A stretch of DNA of 64,000 nt from JANMDN01 sp031376285 (GTDB taxonomy: Bacteria; Actinomycetota; Thermoleophilia; Miltoncostaeales; Miltoncostaeaceae): the NCBI GenBank assembly GCA_031376285.1, contig JANMDN010000038.1, positions 1 through 64,000 on the forward strand, read 5' to 3'. This document shows, piece after piece, positions 9,168 through 17,562 of the stretch. How positions within the stretch are numbered: the stretch's first letter is position 1; each line of letters starts with the position of its first letter. The translations under genes and the position numbers were made by a program. The notes under the pieces are model-generated. The model was not told where the DNA came from and searched no databases. It was given only the letters and a program-made list of their open reading frames with translations.

Positions 9168-9839
9168 TTACCTCGCCGCGGCCATCAACATTTGTGGTTG
9201 CTCGGCAGCACTGCCGAGGCGAACGTCCCAGGACTCGAGGTCGCGCCTTGAGTGGATGCCCAGCTTGCGAAGGATCGATTGGGCATGGGTGCGAACCGTG
9301 TGCCACGAGACGCCGAGGCGGATCGCGATCTCCTTGTAGGTCAGTTGCTGGCGCATCAGGCGAAGCACGACGCGCTCCTGATCGGTGAGGAGCACCTGTC
9401 GAGGGCTCGTCCGGCGGACGAGGTCGGTCAGCGATCCGCCGACGCTCGAGTCGAACTGACCGAAGCCGCGCAGCGACTCGGCAACAGCCTCGAGCAGCGC
9501 CTCCTGGGTCCAGGTCCGAAGGACCGAGCCGCATCCGGTCAGGGAGAAGACCTCCGCGGCTTGAGCCTCGTCCTCGACGCCAAAGCTCAAACGGGTGGCG
9601 GGAAAGCGAGAACGCAGTTCGACGGCGAGTTCCATCCCCGGAGCGTCGGCAAGTTTCCACTCGATGATCGCGAGGGCAGGGGGCGCAAGCGCGGAGAGTC
9701 GGAGCGCTTCATCGACGGTGTGCGAGATGACCGGCAGAAGCGGCGGGGTCGCGAGAAAACCGGCGAGTCCGCTCGCGTAGGCCGGGGACTGGCTCGCGAT
9801 GAGAACGGGAATCAGGGGCGTGGTCAACCGACGTTCCAT
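9168..9839 (-). CDS. LuxR-type response regulator with an atypical receiver
   Basis: A 223-residue protein with a receiver-like N-terminal half and a clear C-terminal LuxR/NarL helix-turn-helix (LTDQERVVLRLMRQQLTYKEIAIRLGVS..VRTHAQSILRKLGI). Where receivers carry the phospho-accepting aspartate at the end of strand 3, this protein reads LAIIEWKLAD, a glutamate. The acidic pair after strand 1 is also missing (VLIASQSPAY). It therefore probably does not use normal phosphorylation. ATG 9839 gives the standard length; an upstream ATG at 9881 is possible. No partner kinase is adjacent. Confidence 0.85.
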   Translation of the reverse strand: MERRLTTPLIPVLIASQSPAYASGLAGFLATPPLLPVISHTVDEALRLSALAPPALAIIEWKLADAPGMELAVELRSRFPATRLSFGVEDEAQAAEVFSLTGCGSVLRTWTQEALLEAVAESLRGFGQFDSSVGGSLTDLVRRTSPRQVLLTDQERVVLRLMRQQLTYKEIAIRLGVSWHTVRTHAQSILRKLGIHSRRDLESWDVRLGSAAEQPQMLMAAAR

Positions 9840-9921
9840 CCTTGGAGGCGGGTGTTGGCCGGGGAGTGGCATCCATGCCATTCCCACTTGATTCAGGTAT
9901 CGGCAGCCGGACCGCGAAACC

Positions 9922-10413
9922 TTATGGCGCTGGGCTTGGCGTCCCTCCGGCACGCCCGCGCGCCAGCTCGACCGCCGCGACAACACGCGATCTGGCCTTC
10001 AGGTAGCCGGTGTCGTTGCCGCTCGCAGCCGCCGCCCGAGCATCACCCGCAGCGGTCGAGAGCTCCCCGTAGGCCGTTGCCAGTAACCCACGCTGGCGGT
10101 CGAGTCGAGCGTCCGCGAGCCGAACACCATCGAGGCGCTCACCGGCGGCCCGCGTCCGCTGCGCAATGGTGGCGAGCCGATCCGCATTTGATCGAAGGAT
10201 CGCCGGCGTTGGCGTCGCGCCGATCTCGCTGACCGCCGTCGCAAGCTCCGCCGCCGCCGCGACGGCCTCGGAGCTCGTCGCGAGGTATACCTCCGCGGAG
10301 ACCGTCGCTCCGTCCTCCACCACGCCGACCCCGGATGGGGACGTTCCCCCGCATCCGATGGACACCAGAAGGGACAGGCTGAGCCCGAAGGCAGCTAGGC
10401 GGCGACGCGGGAT
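9922..10413 (-). CDS. Lipoprotein with a non-canonical start (ATC?)
   Basis: A predicted 163-residue lipoprotein. The first canonical start, GTG 10365, falls inside the signal peptide and leaves only four residues before the lipobox cysteine. Reading upstream in frame gives a full signal peptide, PRRRLAAFGLSLSLLVSIGC, with no ATG, GTG or TTG. An ATC codon (10411-10413) lies 5 nt after AAGGAG, which is why I place the start there. The mature part is Ala-rich and helical, function unknown. It overlaps the upstream lipoprotein gene by 19 nt, so the two are probably co-translated. A sequencing error is the alternative explanation. Confidence 0.55.
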   Translation of the reverse strand: MPRRRLAAFGLSLSLLVSIGCGGTSPSGVGVVEDGATVSAEVYLATSSEAVAAAAELATAVSEIGATPTPAILRSNADRLATIAQRTRAAGERLDGVRLADARLDRQRGLLATAYGELSTAAGDARAAAASGNDTGYLKARSRVVAAVELARGRAGGTPSPAP

Positions 10414-10862
10414 GGGAGCTCCTTGACCAGTTCGATGAGTCGTCGTCCCTCGCGTTCGATGGCCGCCGTCTCGCCGCGATCGGTGGCCGCTGCGATCCGG
10501 TTCATCGTCGTGACCACCGGACCCGCGATCGCCGCGACAATCCGCGCACGCTGAGCGCGAAGGACCGGGCTGCGAAGCCGCAGCGCCTTGAGCGACGCGA
10601 GACGCTCACCCGTTCGCTTCACGGCCTCGTGGGCGGTCCGCGGATTCAGCCCGCGCGTGTCGCCGCCGATCCTCGCGACAACAAGCGAGGCCATCTCACC
10701 AGGAGGCTGCAACAGCTGCTGAACTGCGTCGATGTAGGCCTGTGTTGGCTCGCGCTGGGCTGGTGCGGCAGCGCGGGTCCCTGGCGCGTCCTGCGGCGCC
10801 GCCGACCCGCAACCGGTGAGTGCCGCGGCGCCGACCGCGCAAAGAAGCAGGTTTCGCCACAT
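10395..10862 (-). CDS. Lipoprotein, 155 aa
   Basis: A predicted lipoprotein of unknown function. The signal peptide reads MWRNLLLCAVGAAALTGC, followed by a Pro/Ala-rich linker and a helical Arg-rich domain. ATG 10862 is preferred because TAGCAT on the minus strand (10870-10875) lies 7 nt upstream, a leaderless-type spacing, and the signal peptide then has normal length. It is followed by, and overlaps, a second lipoprotein of similar build. The pair is divergent from transketolase. Confidence 0.75.
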   Translation of the reverse strand: MWRNLLLCAVGAAALTGCGSAAPQDAPGTRAAAPAQREPTQAYIDAVQQLLQPPGEMASLVVARIGGDTRGLNPRTAHEAVKRTGERLASLKALRLRSPVLRAQRARIVAAIAGPVVTTMNRIAAATDRGETAAIEREGRRLIELVKELPSRVAA

Positions 10863-10869
10863 CACCGCG

Positions 10870-10875
10870 ATGCTA
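10870..10875 (-). promoter_or_regulatory. -10 element of the lipoprotein gene (leaderless type)
   Basis: TAGCAT on the minus strand, 7 nt before ATG 10862. Confidence 0.45.
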
Positions 10876-10973
10876 GTGCACACGGCGCAGATCAGGAGCC
10901 CCCGCACCCGCCGTCGGCGTCATGCGAGATCGCCGCTTGGCTCGCGCGTAAACTCGGCCGACAAAACGAGCCC

Positions 10974-12974
10974 ATGGAGTTCCCGTTGTCACTTGCCGAG
11001 CCTCCGCTGTGTATCACCACGGTCCGAACCCTCGCCATCGACGGTGTCGAGCGGGCAAATAGCGGTCACCCGGGGGCTCCGATGGGCCTCGCGCCGGTCG
11101 GCTGGCAGCTCTTCTCCGGATTTCTTCGCCATTCTCCCTCAAATCCGACCTGGCCCGGTCGGGACCGATTCGTGCTCTCGAATGGCCATGCCTCGATGCT
11201 GCTCTACGCGCTGCTGCACCTCACCGGCTACGACCTGACCCTCGACGACCTGAGGTCATTCCGCACGCTCGGCAGCCGCACGCCAGGGCACCCGGAGCGC
11301 GGCGTTGCCCCGGGGGTCGAGGTCGCAACCGGCCCACTCGGTCAGGGGCTCGCGAACGCGGTTGGCATGGCGCTCACGGAGCGGATGCTCGCGGGGAGGT
11401 TCAATCGCCCCGGCCACGACATCGTGGATCATCGGACCTGGTTCATCTGCTCCGACGGCGATCTCATGGAGGGCATCTCGCACGAGGCCGCGTCGCTTGC
11501 GGGCTTCCTCAAGCTCGGCAAGCTGGTCGGGGTCTACGACGACAACCTCATCAGCCTGGACGGCCCAACCTCGCTCTCGTTCGGTGAGGACATCACGGGC
11601 CGGTTCGAGGCCTACGGATGGCGGGTCCTCCACATTGCTGACGGGAACGACCCCGCGGCGATCACACGTGCCTTCAATGAGGCCAGCGTGGGCGACGAGC
11701 GGCCGACGCTGATCCGGTGCCGAACGAACATCGGCTTCGGCAGCCCAAACAAGCACGACTCTTCGTCCTCTCACGGATCTCCGCTCGGCGCGGAGGAGGT
11801 CATCCTTACCAAACGCGCCTACGGCTGGCCCGAGTCGCCGGACTTCTTTGTCCCCGACGAGGTCGCCGCGTGGGCGGGCGAGCTGATCGAGCGCGGGAAG
11901 CGCAGCGAGCGGGAGTGGGACGGACGCATGGCCGCCTATCGGGTGGCGTTTCCGTCGGAGGCGACTGAGCTCGAGCGGCGGCTCGCGGGCGAGCTGCCGA
12001 GCGGCTGGGCTGATGATTTGCCGGTCTACGGCGAGGATGCAAAGCCGATGGCGACGCGCAGTGCCTCCAAGGAGGCCCTCAACGCGATCGCGGGTCGCCT
12101 CCCCGAGCTGGTCGGCGGCGCTGCCGACCTGGCCTCGTCGACCAACACCGTAATCACCGGCGCAGGTGACGTCAGCCCGGGCTCGTTCGACGGCCGGAAC
12201 GTCCATTTCGGTGTTCGCGAGCACGCGATGGCGGCGATCATCAACGGGATGTCGGCACACGGCGGTGTCCGCGTCTTCGGCTCGACGTTCCTGACCTTCT
12301 CCGACTATATGAAGAACCCGATTCGGATGGCGTCGCTGATGCATCTCCCGGCAATCTTCGTGTTCACCCACGACTCTGTTGCGCTGGGTGAGGACGGACC
12401 CACCCATCAGCCGATTGAGCATCTCGCGGGTCTTCGCGCGATTCCCGGAGTTGCCGTCATCCGCCCCGCCGACGCGAACGAGACGGCTCAAGCATGGAAG
12501 GTCGCCATCGAACGGACCGACCGACCGACGATCTTGATCTTCACCCGCCAAGCCCTGCCGATCATCACCGGCGTCGTCGACGTCGCGCGTGGCGCATATG
12601 TGCTCGACGATGGGGACGACTGCATCCTGATCGCAAGCGGTTCCGAGGTCGCGGTGGCTCGCGAGGCACGCGGGCTGCTCGCAGCCGATGGTGTCTCCGC
12701 CCGCGTGGTCAGCATGCCCTCAGCGGAGATCTTCTCGGCCCAGCCGGCTGACTACCGCGACCAGGTCATTCCTACCGCCGTGCGCGCTCGCGTCACGGTC
12801 GAGGCGGCGGCCACGCTCGGCTGGCACCGCTTCGCCGGCGATCTCGGCGAGGTTATCGGCATCGACCGATTCGGCGAGTCCGCCCCGGGCGAGCTGGTCC
12901 TCGAGGCGCTTGGGATCACCGCCGAGGTCGTCGCCAACGCCGCAAAACGCTCGATGGATCGGGTTGGCCGATAG
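10974..12974 (+). CDS. tkt: Transketolase
   Basis: A 666-residue transketolase of the pentose phosphate pathway, full length. ANSGHPGAPMGLAP is near the N-terminus. The thiamine diphosphate motif is SDGDLMEGISHEA..YDDN, with Ser where most have Gly. The central GVREHAMAAIINGMSAHGG and EDGPTHQPIEHL segments are typical. The start is ATG 10974; the frame is open upstream to 10629, but that stretch covers the divergent lipoprotein genes. Confidence 0.95.
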   Translation: MEFPLSLAEPPLCITTVRTLAIDGVERANSGHPGAPMGLAPVGWQLFSGFLRHSPSNPTWPGRDRFVLSNGHASMLLYALLHLTGYDLTLDDLRSFRTLGSRTPGHPERGVAPGVEVATGPLGQGLANAVGMALTERMLAGRFNRPGHDIVDHRTWFICSDGDLMEGISHEAASLAGFLKLGKLVGVYDDNLISLDGPTSLSFGEDITGRFEAYGWRVLHIADGNDPAAITRAFNEASVGDERPTLIRCRTNIGFGSPNKHDSSSSHGSPLGAEEVILTKRAYGWPESPDFFVPDEVAAWAGELIERGKRSEREWDGRMAAYRVAFPSEATELERRLAGELPSGWADDLPVYGEDAKPMATRSASKEALNAIAGRLPELVGGAADLASSTNTVITGAGDVSPGSFDGRNVHFGVREHAMAAIINGMSAHGGVRVFGSTFLTFSDYMKNPIRMASLMHLPAIFVFTHDSVALGEDGPTHQPIEHLAGLRAIPGVAVIRPADANETAQAWKVAIERTDRPTILIFTRQALPIITGVVDVARGAYVLDDGDDCILIASGSEVAVAREARGLLAADGVSARVVSMPSAEIFSAQPADYRDQVIPTAVRARVTVEAAATLGWHRFAGDLGEVIGIDRFGESAPGELVLEALGITAEVVANAAKRSMDRVGR

Positions 12975-12995
12975 GCCCAGGGCCTGGCCTCGCGC

Positions 12996-14003
12996 CTACA
13001 CGCCGACGAGTAGCTGCGGGCTGAGCGGTCTGCCCTGAACGCGGGCAAGGAGCCCGTCCGCCCCAATTGCAACGCGCAGACTCGGACCTGTCACGGGGCC
13101 GGTGAAGCCGGCCGATTCGACCGCAATGGTTCCGGACCGGTCGAGGATGGCGAGCGCGCTCCCGGTGCCGACGAGCGAAACCGCGTTCGGAACGGTTGCG
13201 ATCTGCGTCCAGATCGCTCCGTCGAAGCGGCTCGCAAGGCGAAGCACCGGGCTGCGCGCCTCGCTTCGGATCGGGCGCCGGCTCGGGCCTCGCACGATAA
13301 ATGAGACCGCGCGAAACGAGGGGTCGAGCGCGACGCGAAGCGTCGAAACGGTCTCGCCCGGAGCGAGCGCTCCCGGCCCCGGCAGCGTGAGTCGGGTCCA
13401 CGTTCCCGTGCTCGAGCGAGTCACGATGGCGGCCTGTTCGCCCGCGACCCCGCAGACGATCACGCCCCCGGCGCCAACGGCGAGGGAGACGCGTCCGAAC
13501 GGGAGCGTCCGGACGCCGGTCTGCTCGACGGTCCACCGCCCGGGCCCCGAGCGAGTCCGAACCTCAAGCGCACCGTCGCAGCCACTTGACAGGATGACCG
13601 GCGAGCCCGTTGGATCGGTGGTCATCGTCGCGGTGCGGCCACGGCCGAGCACCGGCTCGGTGGTCCATACGCCAGTCTGGTCACGAACCAGGATCGACAG
13701 GTCGCCGCAGCTGAGGCTCGCCTGTGTCAAGACCATGGGCTGGCCCTGCGAGAACACGAAGCCGTCGACGACCGCGCCTCTTGGGACTGGGACCACCTCT
13801 TGGGAGCGGTCGGTCGAGCGCCAAACGACGATCGACCCACCCGAGACGTAGAGGACCCCAACCGCCCCCGACGCGTCGACTGCGAGGTGGGACGAGGCGA
13901 GGTTCGCCTTGGCTGGGAGTGCCGCAGTCGTCGGGACGGCCGAGAGTGGACCGGCAAACGCGGCCCAGACAAGCATCGAAACAGCGACACGGCCGGAGAT
14001 CAC
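12996..14003 (-). CDS. Secreted protein with beta-propeller-like repeats
   Basis: A 335-residue protein with a signal peptide (VSMLVWAAFAGPLSAVPTTAA). The rest consists of repeated short beta-strand units containing Trp, Gly and Val (for example RDQTGVWTTEP, RSGPGRWTVEQ, RSSTGTWTRL), suggesting a propeller of about six blades. No catalytic motif is visible. Its start overlaps the stop of the HD-domain gene by 4 bp, so it is the last gene of that operon. Confidence 0.75.
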   Translation of the reverse strand: MISGRVAVSMLVWAAFAGPLSAVPTTAALPAKANLASSHLAVDASGAVGVLYVSGGSIVVWRSTDRSQEVVPVPRGAVVDGFVFSQGQPMVLTQASLSCGDLSILVRDQTGVWTTEPVLGRGRTATMTTDPTGSPVILSSGCDGALEVRTRSGPGRWTVEQTGVRTLPFGRVSLAVGAGGVIVCGVAGEQAAIVTRSSTGTWTRLTLPGPGALAPGETVSTLRVALDPSFRAVSFIVRGPSRRPIRSEARSPVLRLASRFDGAIWTQIATVPNAVSLVGTGSALAILDRSGTIAVESAGFTGPVTGPSLRVAIGADGLLARVQGRPLSPQLLVGV

Positions 14004-14605
14004 GCGGCGGCCTCGGTTGTCTGCCGGGGGCGCGAGATCGTCTCGACGAAGTCGCGGATCGTGGCGTCCTGCGAGAGGCGGTCGACCGTCGACACGAACA
14101 CTCGGACGGCCGGACTGTCGGCGCCGCGCCGGGCAACGAGGTCCCAGAGTCGTGTCCAGGGGTCGACACGCTCGCCGCGCGAACCTGTGGTCACGTCGCT
14201 CGCGTCGAGGAGCGTCAGCACGAAGCCGTCGTCGGTGCCCGGAAACGGAAACTCTCGGCCGATCGGAGGCAGATCGCGCAGCGCCGCCTCCATGTCCGCT
14301 CCCGAGTGGTGCGCGACGATACGGGCGAGGCGTTCATGTCCGGCTGCGCGCAGGGCGCGCGCCCCGACGATTGGATGAAACCCGTCTCCGAGCCCGTACC
14401 CGAGGTCGTGGAGCCATGCGGCGCACAGGAGCAGTCGCCGCGACGCCGATGGTTGACGGGTGAGCGTCGCAAGCCTCGCGGCTTGCTGGGCGACGCCTCG
14501 GGTATGGGCGTAGCGAGCCTCGCTCAGGAGGTGCTCGGCCAGCGCGTGCGCGGCGACCGGTTCGTTTGCCGCTCGCCAACTCTTGACGAGAGGCGGTGTG
14601 CTCAA
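14000..14605 (-). CDS. HD-domain phosphohydrolase
   Basis: A 201-residue HD-superfamily protein. The metal-binding motif is AAWLHDLGYGLGDGFHPIVGA, with an upstream histidine in RYAHTRG and HHSG further on. It may act as a phosphohydrolase on nucleotides; the substrate cannot be told. It is coupled by 4-bp overlaps to the AcuC-like gene upstream and the secreted protein gene downstream. Confidence 0.82.
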   Translation of the reverse strand: MSTPPLVKSWRAANEPVAAHALAEHLLSEARYAHTRGVAQQAARLATLTRQPSASRRLLLCAAWLHDLGYGLGDGFHPIVGARALRAAGHERLARIVAHHSGADMEAALRDLPPIGREFPFPGTDDGFVLTLLDASDVTTGSRGERVDPWTRLWDLVARRGADSPAVRVFVSTVDRLSQDATIRDFVETISRPRQTTEAAA

Positions 14606-15762
14606 CGAATGCTCGCGATGATCCGGGCGTCGGAGAGAACCCGGTCGGCCTCTTCGTCGGCCGCGGCGCGCTGCTCCGGTGAGGTCGACTGGCCGGTGTC
14701 AGCGCGGAGCGTCGGGGTGACGTCGAATCCGAACGCCGCGGACGCGCGCTCCACCCACGACGCGGGAATCGCATCGGGCGGGTCGACGCCCGCAAGCTCC
14801 GCGATCAGCAGCGCGAACGCTCGCGGCACGACGTCGGCGTTGTAGCCGCCCCCGCCGAGCGCCACGAGCCGTCCGGACGCACTCGCGCCCGCAAGCTCGG
14901 AGATGCGTCGCCAGAGGACCGGGAACGTGCCGAGCGTGACGCAGAGGTGGGCGAGGGGGTCAGCGTGATGGGGATCGACGCCGTTCTGGGTGACGATCAC
15001 CTCGGGGGCGAAGGTTTCGACTGCGGGCGCGATGATCTCGTCGAATGCGCGCAGGTACGGGACCGAGCCGGAAAATGCCGGGAGCGGGACGTTGACCGAC
15101 GTGCCGGTCGCCGCACCGAACCCACGCTCGGCCAGGTGACCGGTGCCAGGGAAAAGCGTCCGGCCGCTTTCGTGAACCGAGCAGGTGAGGACGCGAGGGT
15201 CTTCGTAGAAGATCCACTGGACGCCATCGCCGTGGTGGACGTCCACGTCGATGTAGGCAACGCGCTCGACCCCGCTGTCGAGGAGCGCCTGGATCGCGAC
15301 AGCGGGGTCGTTGTAGATGCAGAACCCCGCCGCGCGGTTGGCAAGCGCGTGGTGCAGCCCGCCCGATGGGGCGAAGCTACGCCGAGCCGCGCCGCTCGAG
15401 ACCGCGAGTGCCGCCTCGATTGACGCCCCGCAGACGGCGGCCGCAGCCTCGTGCATCCCGGCAAAGGCCGGCGTGTCGCCAGCCGGATGGAGCCCCCACG
15501 TTCCCGAGTCGGGCGCCGATGCGAGGACCGGCTGGGCGCTGTAGCGCCGCACCGCGGCGACGTAGGCCGGCGCATGAACGCGCTCGATCAGCTCTGCGGT
15601 CGCGGGTGCGGCGGTCGTCTCGCGAACACCTGGCGTTTCGAGAACACCGAGCGCCCGGGCGAGCTCGACCGCGAGCAGGCGGGTGGTCGGAGACATCGGA
15701 TGCTCAGGCCCGAGGTCATAGATGCTCGCCGGGTCAGAGCGGACGATCAGTAGCTCATCCAA
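14602..15762 (-). CDS. acuC: AcuC-type histone deacetylase family protein
   Basis: A 386-residue arginase/deacetylase-fold protein. Typical motifs are GLHHALANRAAGFCIYND, the zinc site YIDVDVHHGDGVQ, SVHESGRTLFPGTG and VALGGGGYNADVVPRA. In Bacillus, AcuC deacetylates acetyl-CoA synthetase. No acetyl-CoA synthetase is adjacent, although a different acyl-CoA ligase lies at 53.5 kb. It heads a three-gene operon; an AGGGAG ribosome binding site precedes the start. Confidence 0.88.
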   Translation of the reverse strand: MDELLIVRSDPASIYDLGPEHPMSPTTRLLAVELARALGVLETPGVRETTAAPATAELIERVHAPAYVAAVRRYSAQPVLASAPDSGTWGLHPAGDTPAFAGMHEAAAAVCGASIEAALAVSSGAARRSFAPSGGLHHALANRAAGFCIYNDPAVAIQALLDSGVERVAYIDVDVHHGDGVQWIFYEDPRVLTCSVHESGRTLFPGTGHLAERGFGAATGTSVNVPLPAFSGSVPYLRAFDEIIAPAVETFAPEVIVTQNGVDPHHADPLAHLCVTLGTFPVLWRRISELAGASASGRLVALGGGGYNADVVPRAFALLIAELAGVDPPDAIPASWVERASAAFGFDVTPTLRADTGQSTSPEQRAAADEEADRVLSDARIIASIR

Positions 15763-15804
15763 CGAAACTCCCTGCGGCCCGTCGCGAGGCGGTTGCGTGT
15801 CCGG

Positions 15805-17562
15805 TCATGGTGTCGAGAAACCCCCTCGACGCATGTCGAGGTCGTAGTCGCCGGCTCCACTGATGGCGGCGACCTGGATGTAGTACCGCCCCCGCGACGT
15901 CGAGCGTGTGTTGATCGTCTTCGGGCCGAGCGCCGGTCCTTCCGCGGCAGCGAGGAGCGTCGTCCGGTCGTAGCCACGGCGCCCTCGGATCACGCTGCGC
16001 GTGGCGGGCTTCCAGAGCCGGAGGGCGACCACGGCTCCGGGAGCGGATACGCGAATGCTGATCCGCTGCCCCTTGCGTAGCTGGACGGGATAGACGTCGT
16101 TTGGGTCGTCGTAGCGATCGATGTTCGCTCGAGGAATGGTGGCCGGGAGGCTTGCGTCCTTGAGGCTCGCGATCCCGTCGATCTGCAGCACGTCGTCGTT
16201 TGACTCGGTGACATCGCGCGTTGGCAGCGTCGTCGTGACGGCTGCCTGAGGATCAACGAGGCCGTGCCCCGCCAATGCGTCTCGCCCGGGTTCTGCGACG
16301 TCGATTGCGGTTGCCTCGATGTGGCGGAGCACCTGCTCGGGGCTCGGATACTGCCCGGTCGCTGGATCCCGGTTCTGCGCGAAGACGAGCGCCGCGAGGC
16401 CCGAGACGAACGGCGCCGCCATCGAGGTCCCGTCCTTCAGGGCGTAGCCCGCGGTTTCCTCTCGGCGTTCGGTGACGCGCAGCGGCACGCTGGAGATGAT
16501 GTTGACGCCGGGCGCGATCACGTCGAGGCTGCGGTTATGGTTTGTGAAGCGGACGGGGCCGTACTTTCTTGGGCACTCGGGCTTGACCACCTCGCTGTCG
16601 CATTGCGCTCCGACGCCGAGGACGTGGTCATAGGCCGCGGGATAGTTCAGGTCGTTGCCATCGAGCCCTTCATTTCCGACCGACGCGACGATCAACGCAT
16701 TCGGAAACGCCCAGTTGACCACGTTCTGGAACGCCTGCGAGTACCCAGGGCCCCCGGCCGAGATGTTGATCACCTTGGCACCATGGTTCACCGCCCACTT
16801 GATGCCTTTCATCATGGTCTCATCGGTGCTCCGACCATCGGGGTCAGCGATTCGGACCGGAATGATCGGAGCCGTGCCGAAGCGAGCCGGGGCGACGCCG
16901 ACGATGCCAACCCCATTGACCGGTGCGGCCGCGATCCCAGCGACGTGAGTGCCATGCCCGGTCCGCCCCCGGTCAACGGCGTTACCGTTCCCGTTGAACG
17001 TGTTGCGCGGATAGATAATCGGCGAGTCAGGCCCAGCCCACTCTTCGTGAGTGGCATCGATCCCGCCGTCGAGGATCGCAATCGGCGGACGGGGGTCTTG
17101 ACTGATGAGCGCCGTCGACCAGGTCGTCGCAGGCGCGAAGAGTCCCCATTGGTGACTGGGGACGAAAAATGCATCTGTTGGCCCAATGTCGGGAGCCACG
17201 GTCGCGAGCGGAGGGGGAACCTCTGCCGGGGGATCGGTGATCTCGTCGGTCGTTCGCTCGATCGGCCACTCCGCCGCGCGAACCCGGGGCCGCTGCAACG
17301 CCGCGTCGCGAGTGCCCCTCCGAGCGGGAAGGAGCGTCCAGACACCGGCCTCCGGGACGAGTTCGACGACCCGCCCGAGCCCCGACATCCGTGCTGTCGC
17401 GGTCTCGAGTGTCGGTCGATCCGCAAAGGTGATCGAGATGCCCGTCGGGTCCGCCCCCATCCGGGGAAGCGCCAACGCGTGCCCCGCAGCGGCGCCAACG
17501 GTGGCGAGCGCCATCCCGAGCGTGACAAGTGGTCGGCGTGACGGCCGCAAGCGTCTAGTCAT
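15805..17562 (-). CDS. Secreted subtilisin-like serine protease (S8)
   Basis: A 585-residue secreted subtilase. A signal peptide and propeptide-like region are followed by the catalytic triad: Asp in AILDGGID, His in GHGTHVAGIAA, Ser in GTSMAAPFVSG. The oxyanion Asn is in ASVGNEG. A C-terminal domain of about 130 residues with beta character (VYPVQLRKGQRISIRV) resembles a pre-peptidase-type extension. The ATG overlaps the end of nadE by 8 bp, so the two are co-transcribed. Confidence 0.92.
   Translation of the reverse strand: MTRRLRPSRRPLVTLGMALATVGAAAGHALALPRMGADPTGISITFADRPTLETATARMSGLGRVVELVPEAGVWTLLPARRGTRDAALQRPRVRAAEWPIERTTDEITDPPAEVPPPLATVAPDIGPTDAFFVPSHQWGLFAPATTWSTALISQDPRPPIAILDGGIDATHEEWAGPDSPIIYPRNTFNGNGNAVDRGRTGHGTHVAGIAAAPVNGVGIVGVAPARFGTAPIIPVRIADPDGRSTDETMMKGIKWAVNHGAKVINISAGGPGYSQAFQNVVNWAFPNALIVASVGNEGLDGNDLNYPAAYDHVLGVGAQCDSEVVKPECPRKYGPVRFTNHNRSLDVIAPGVNIISSVPLRVTERREETAGYALKDGTSMAAPFVSGLAALVFAQNRDPATGQYPSPEQVLRHIEATAIDVAEPGRDALAGHGLVDPQAAVTTTLPTRDVTESNDDVLQIDGIASLKDASLPATIPRANIDRYDDPNDVYPVQLRKGQRISIRVSAPGAVVALRLWKPATRSVIRGRRGYDRTTLLAAAEGPALGPKTINTRSTSRGRYYIQVAAISGAGDYDLDMRRGGFSTP

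Noticed and set aside
11256..12551. Long minus-strand ORF (431 codons) over transketolase
   Set aside because: Antisense shadow with no recognisable domain; transketolase motifs are unambiguous on the plus strand.
16264..17541. Plus-strand ORF (425 codons) over the subtilase gene
   Set aside because: Shadow of the subtilase; low-complexity Arg/Asp/Gly composition.
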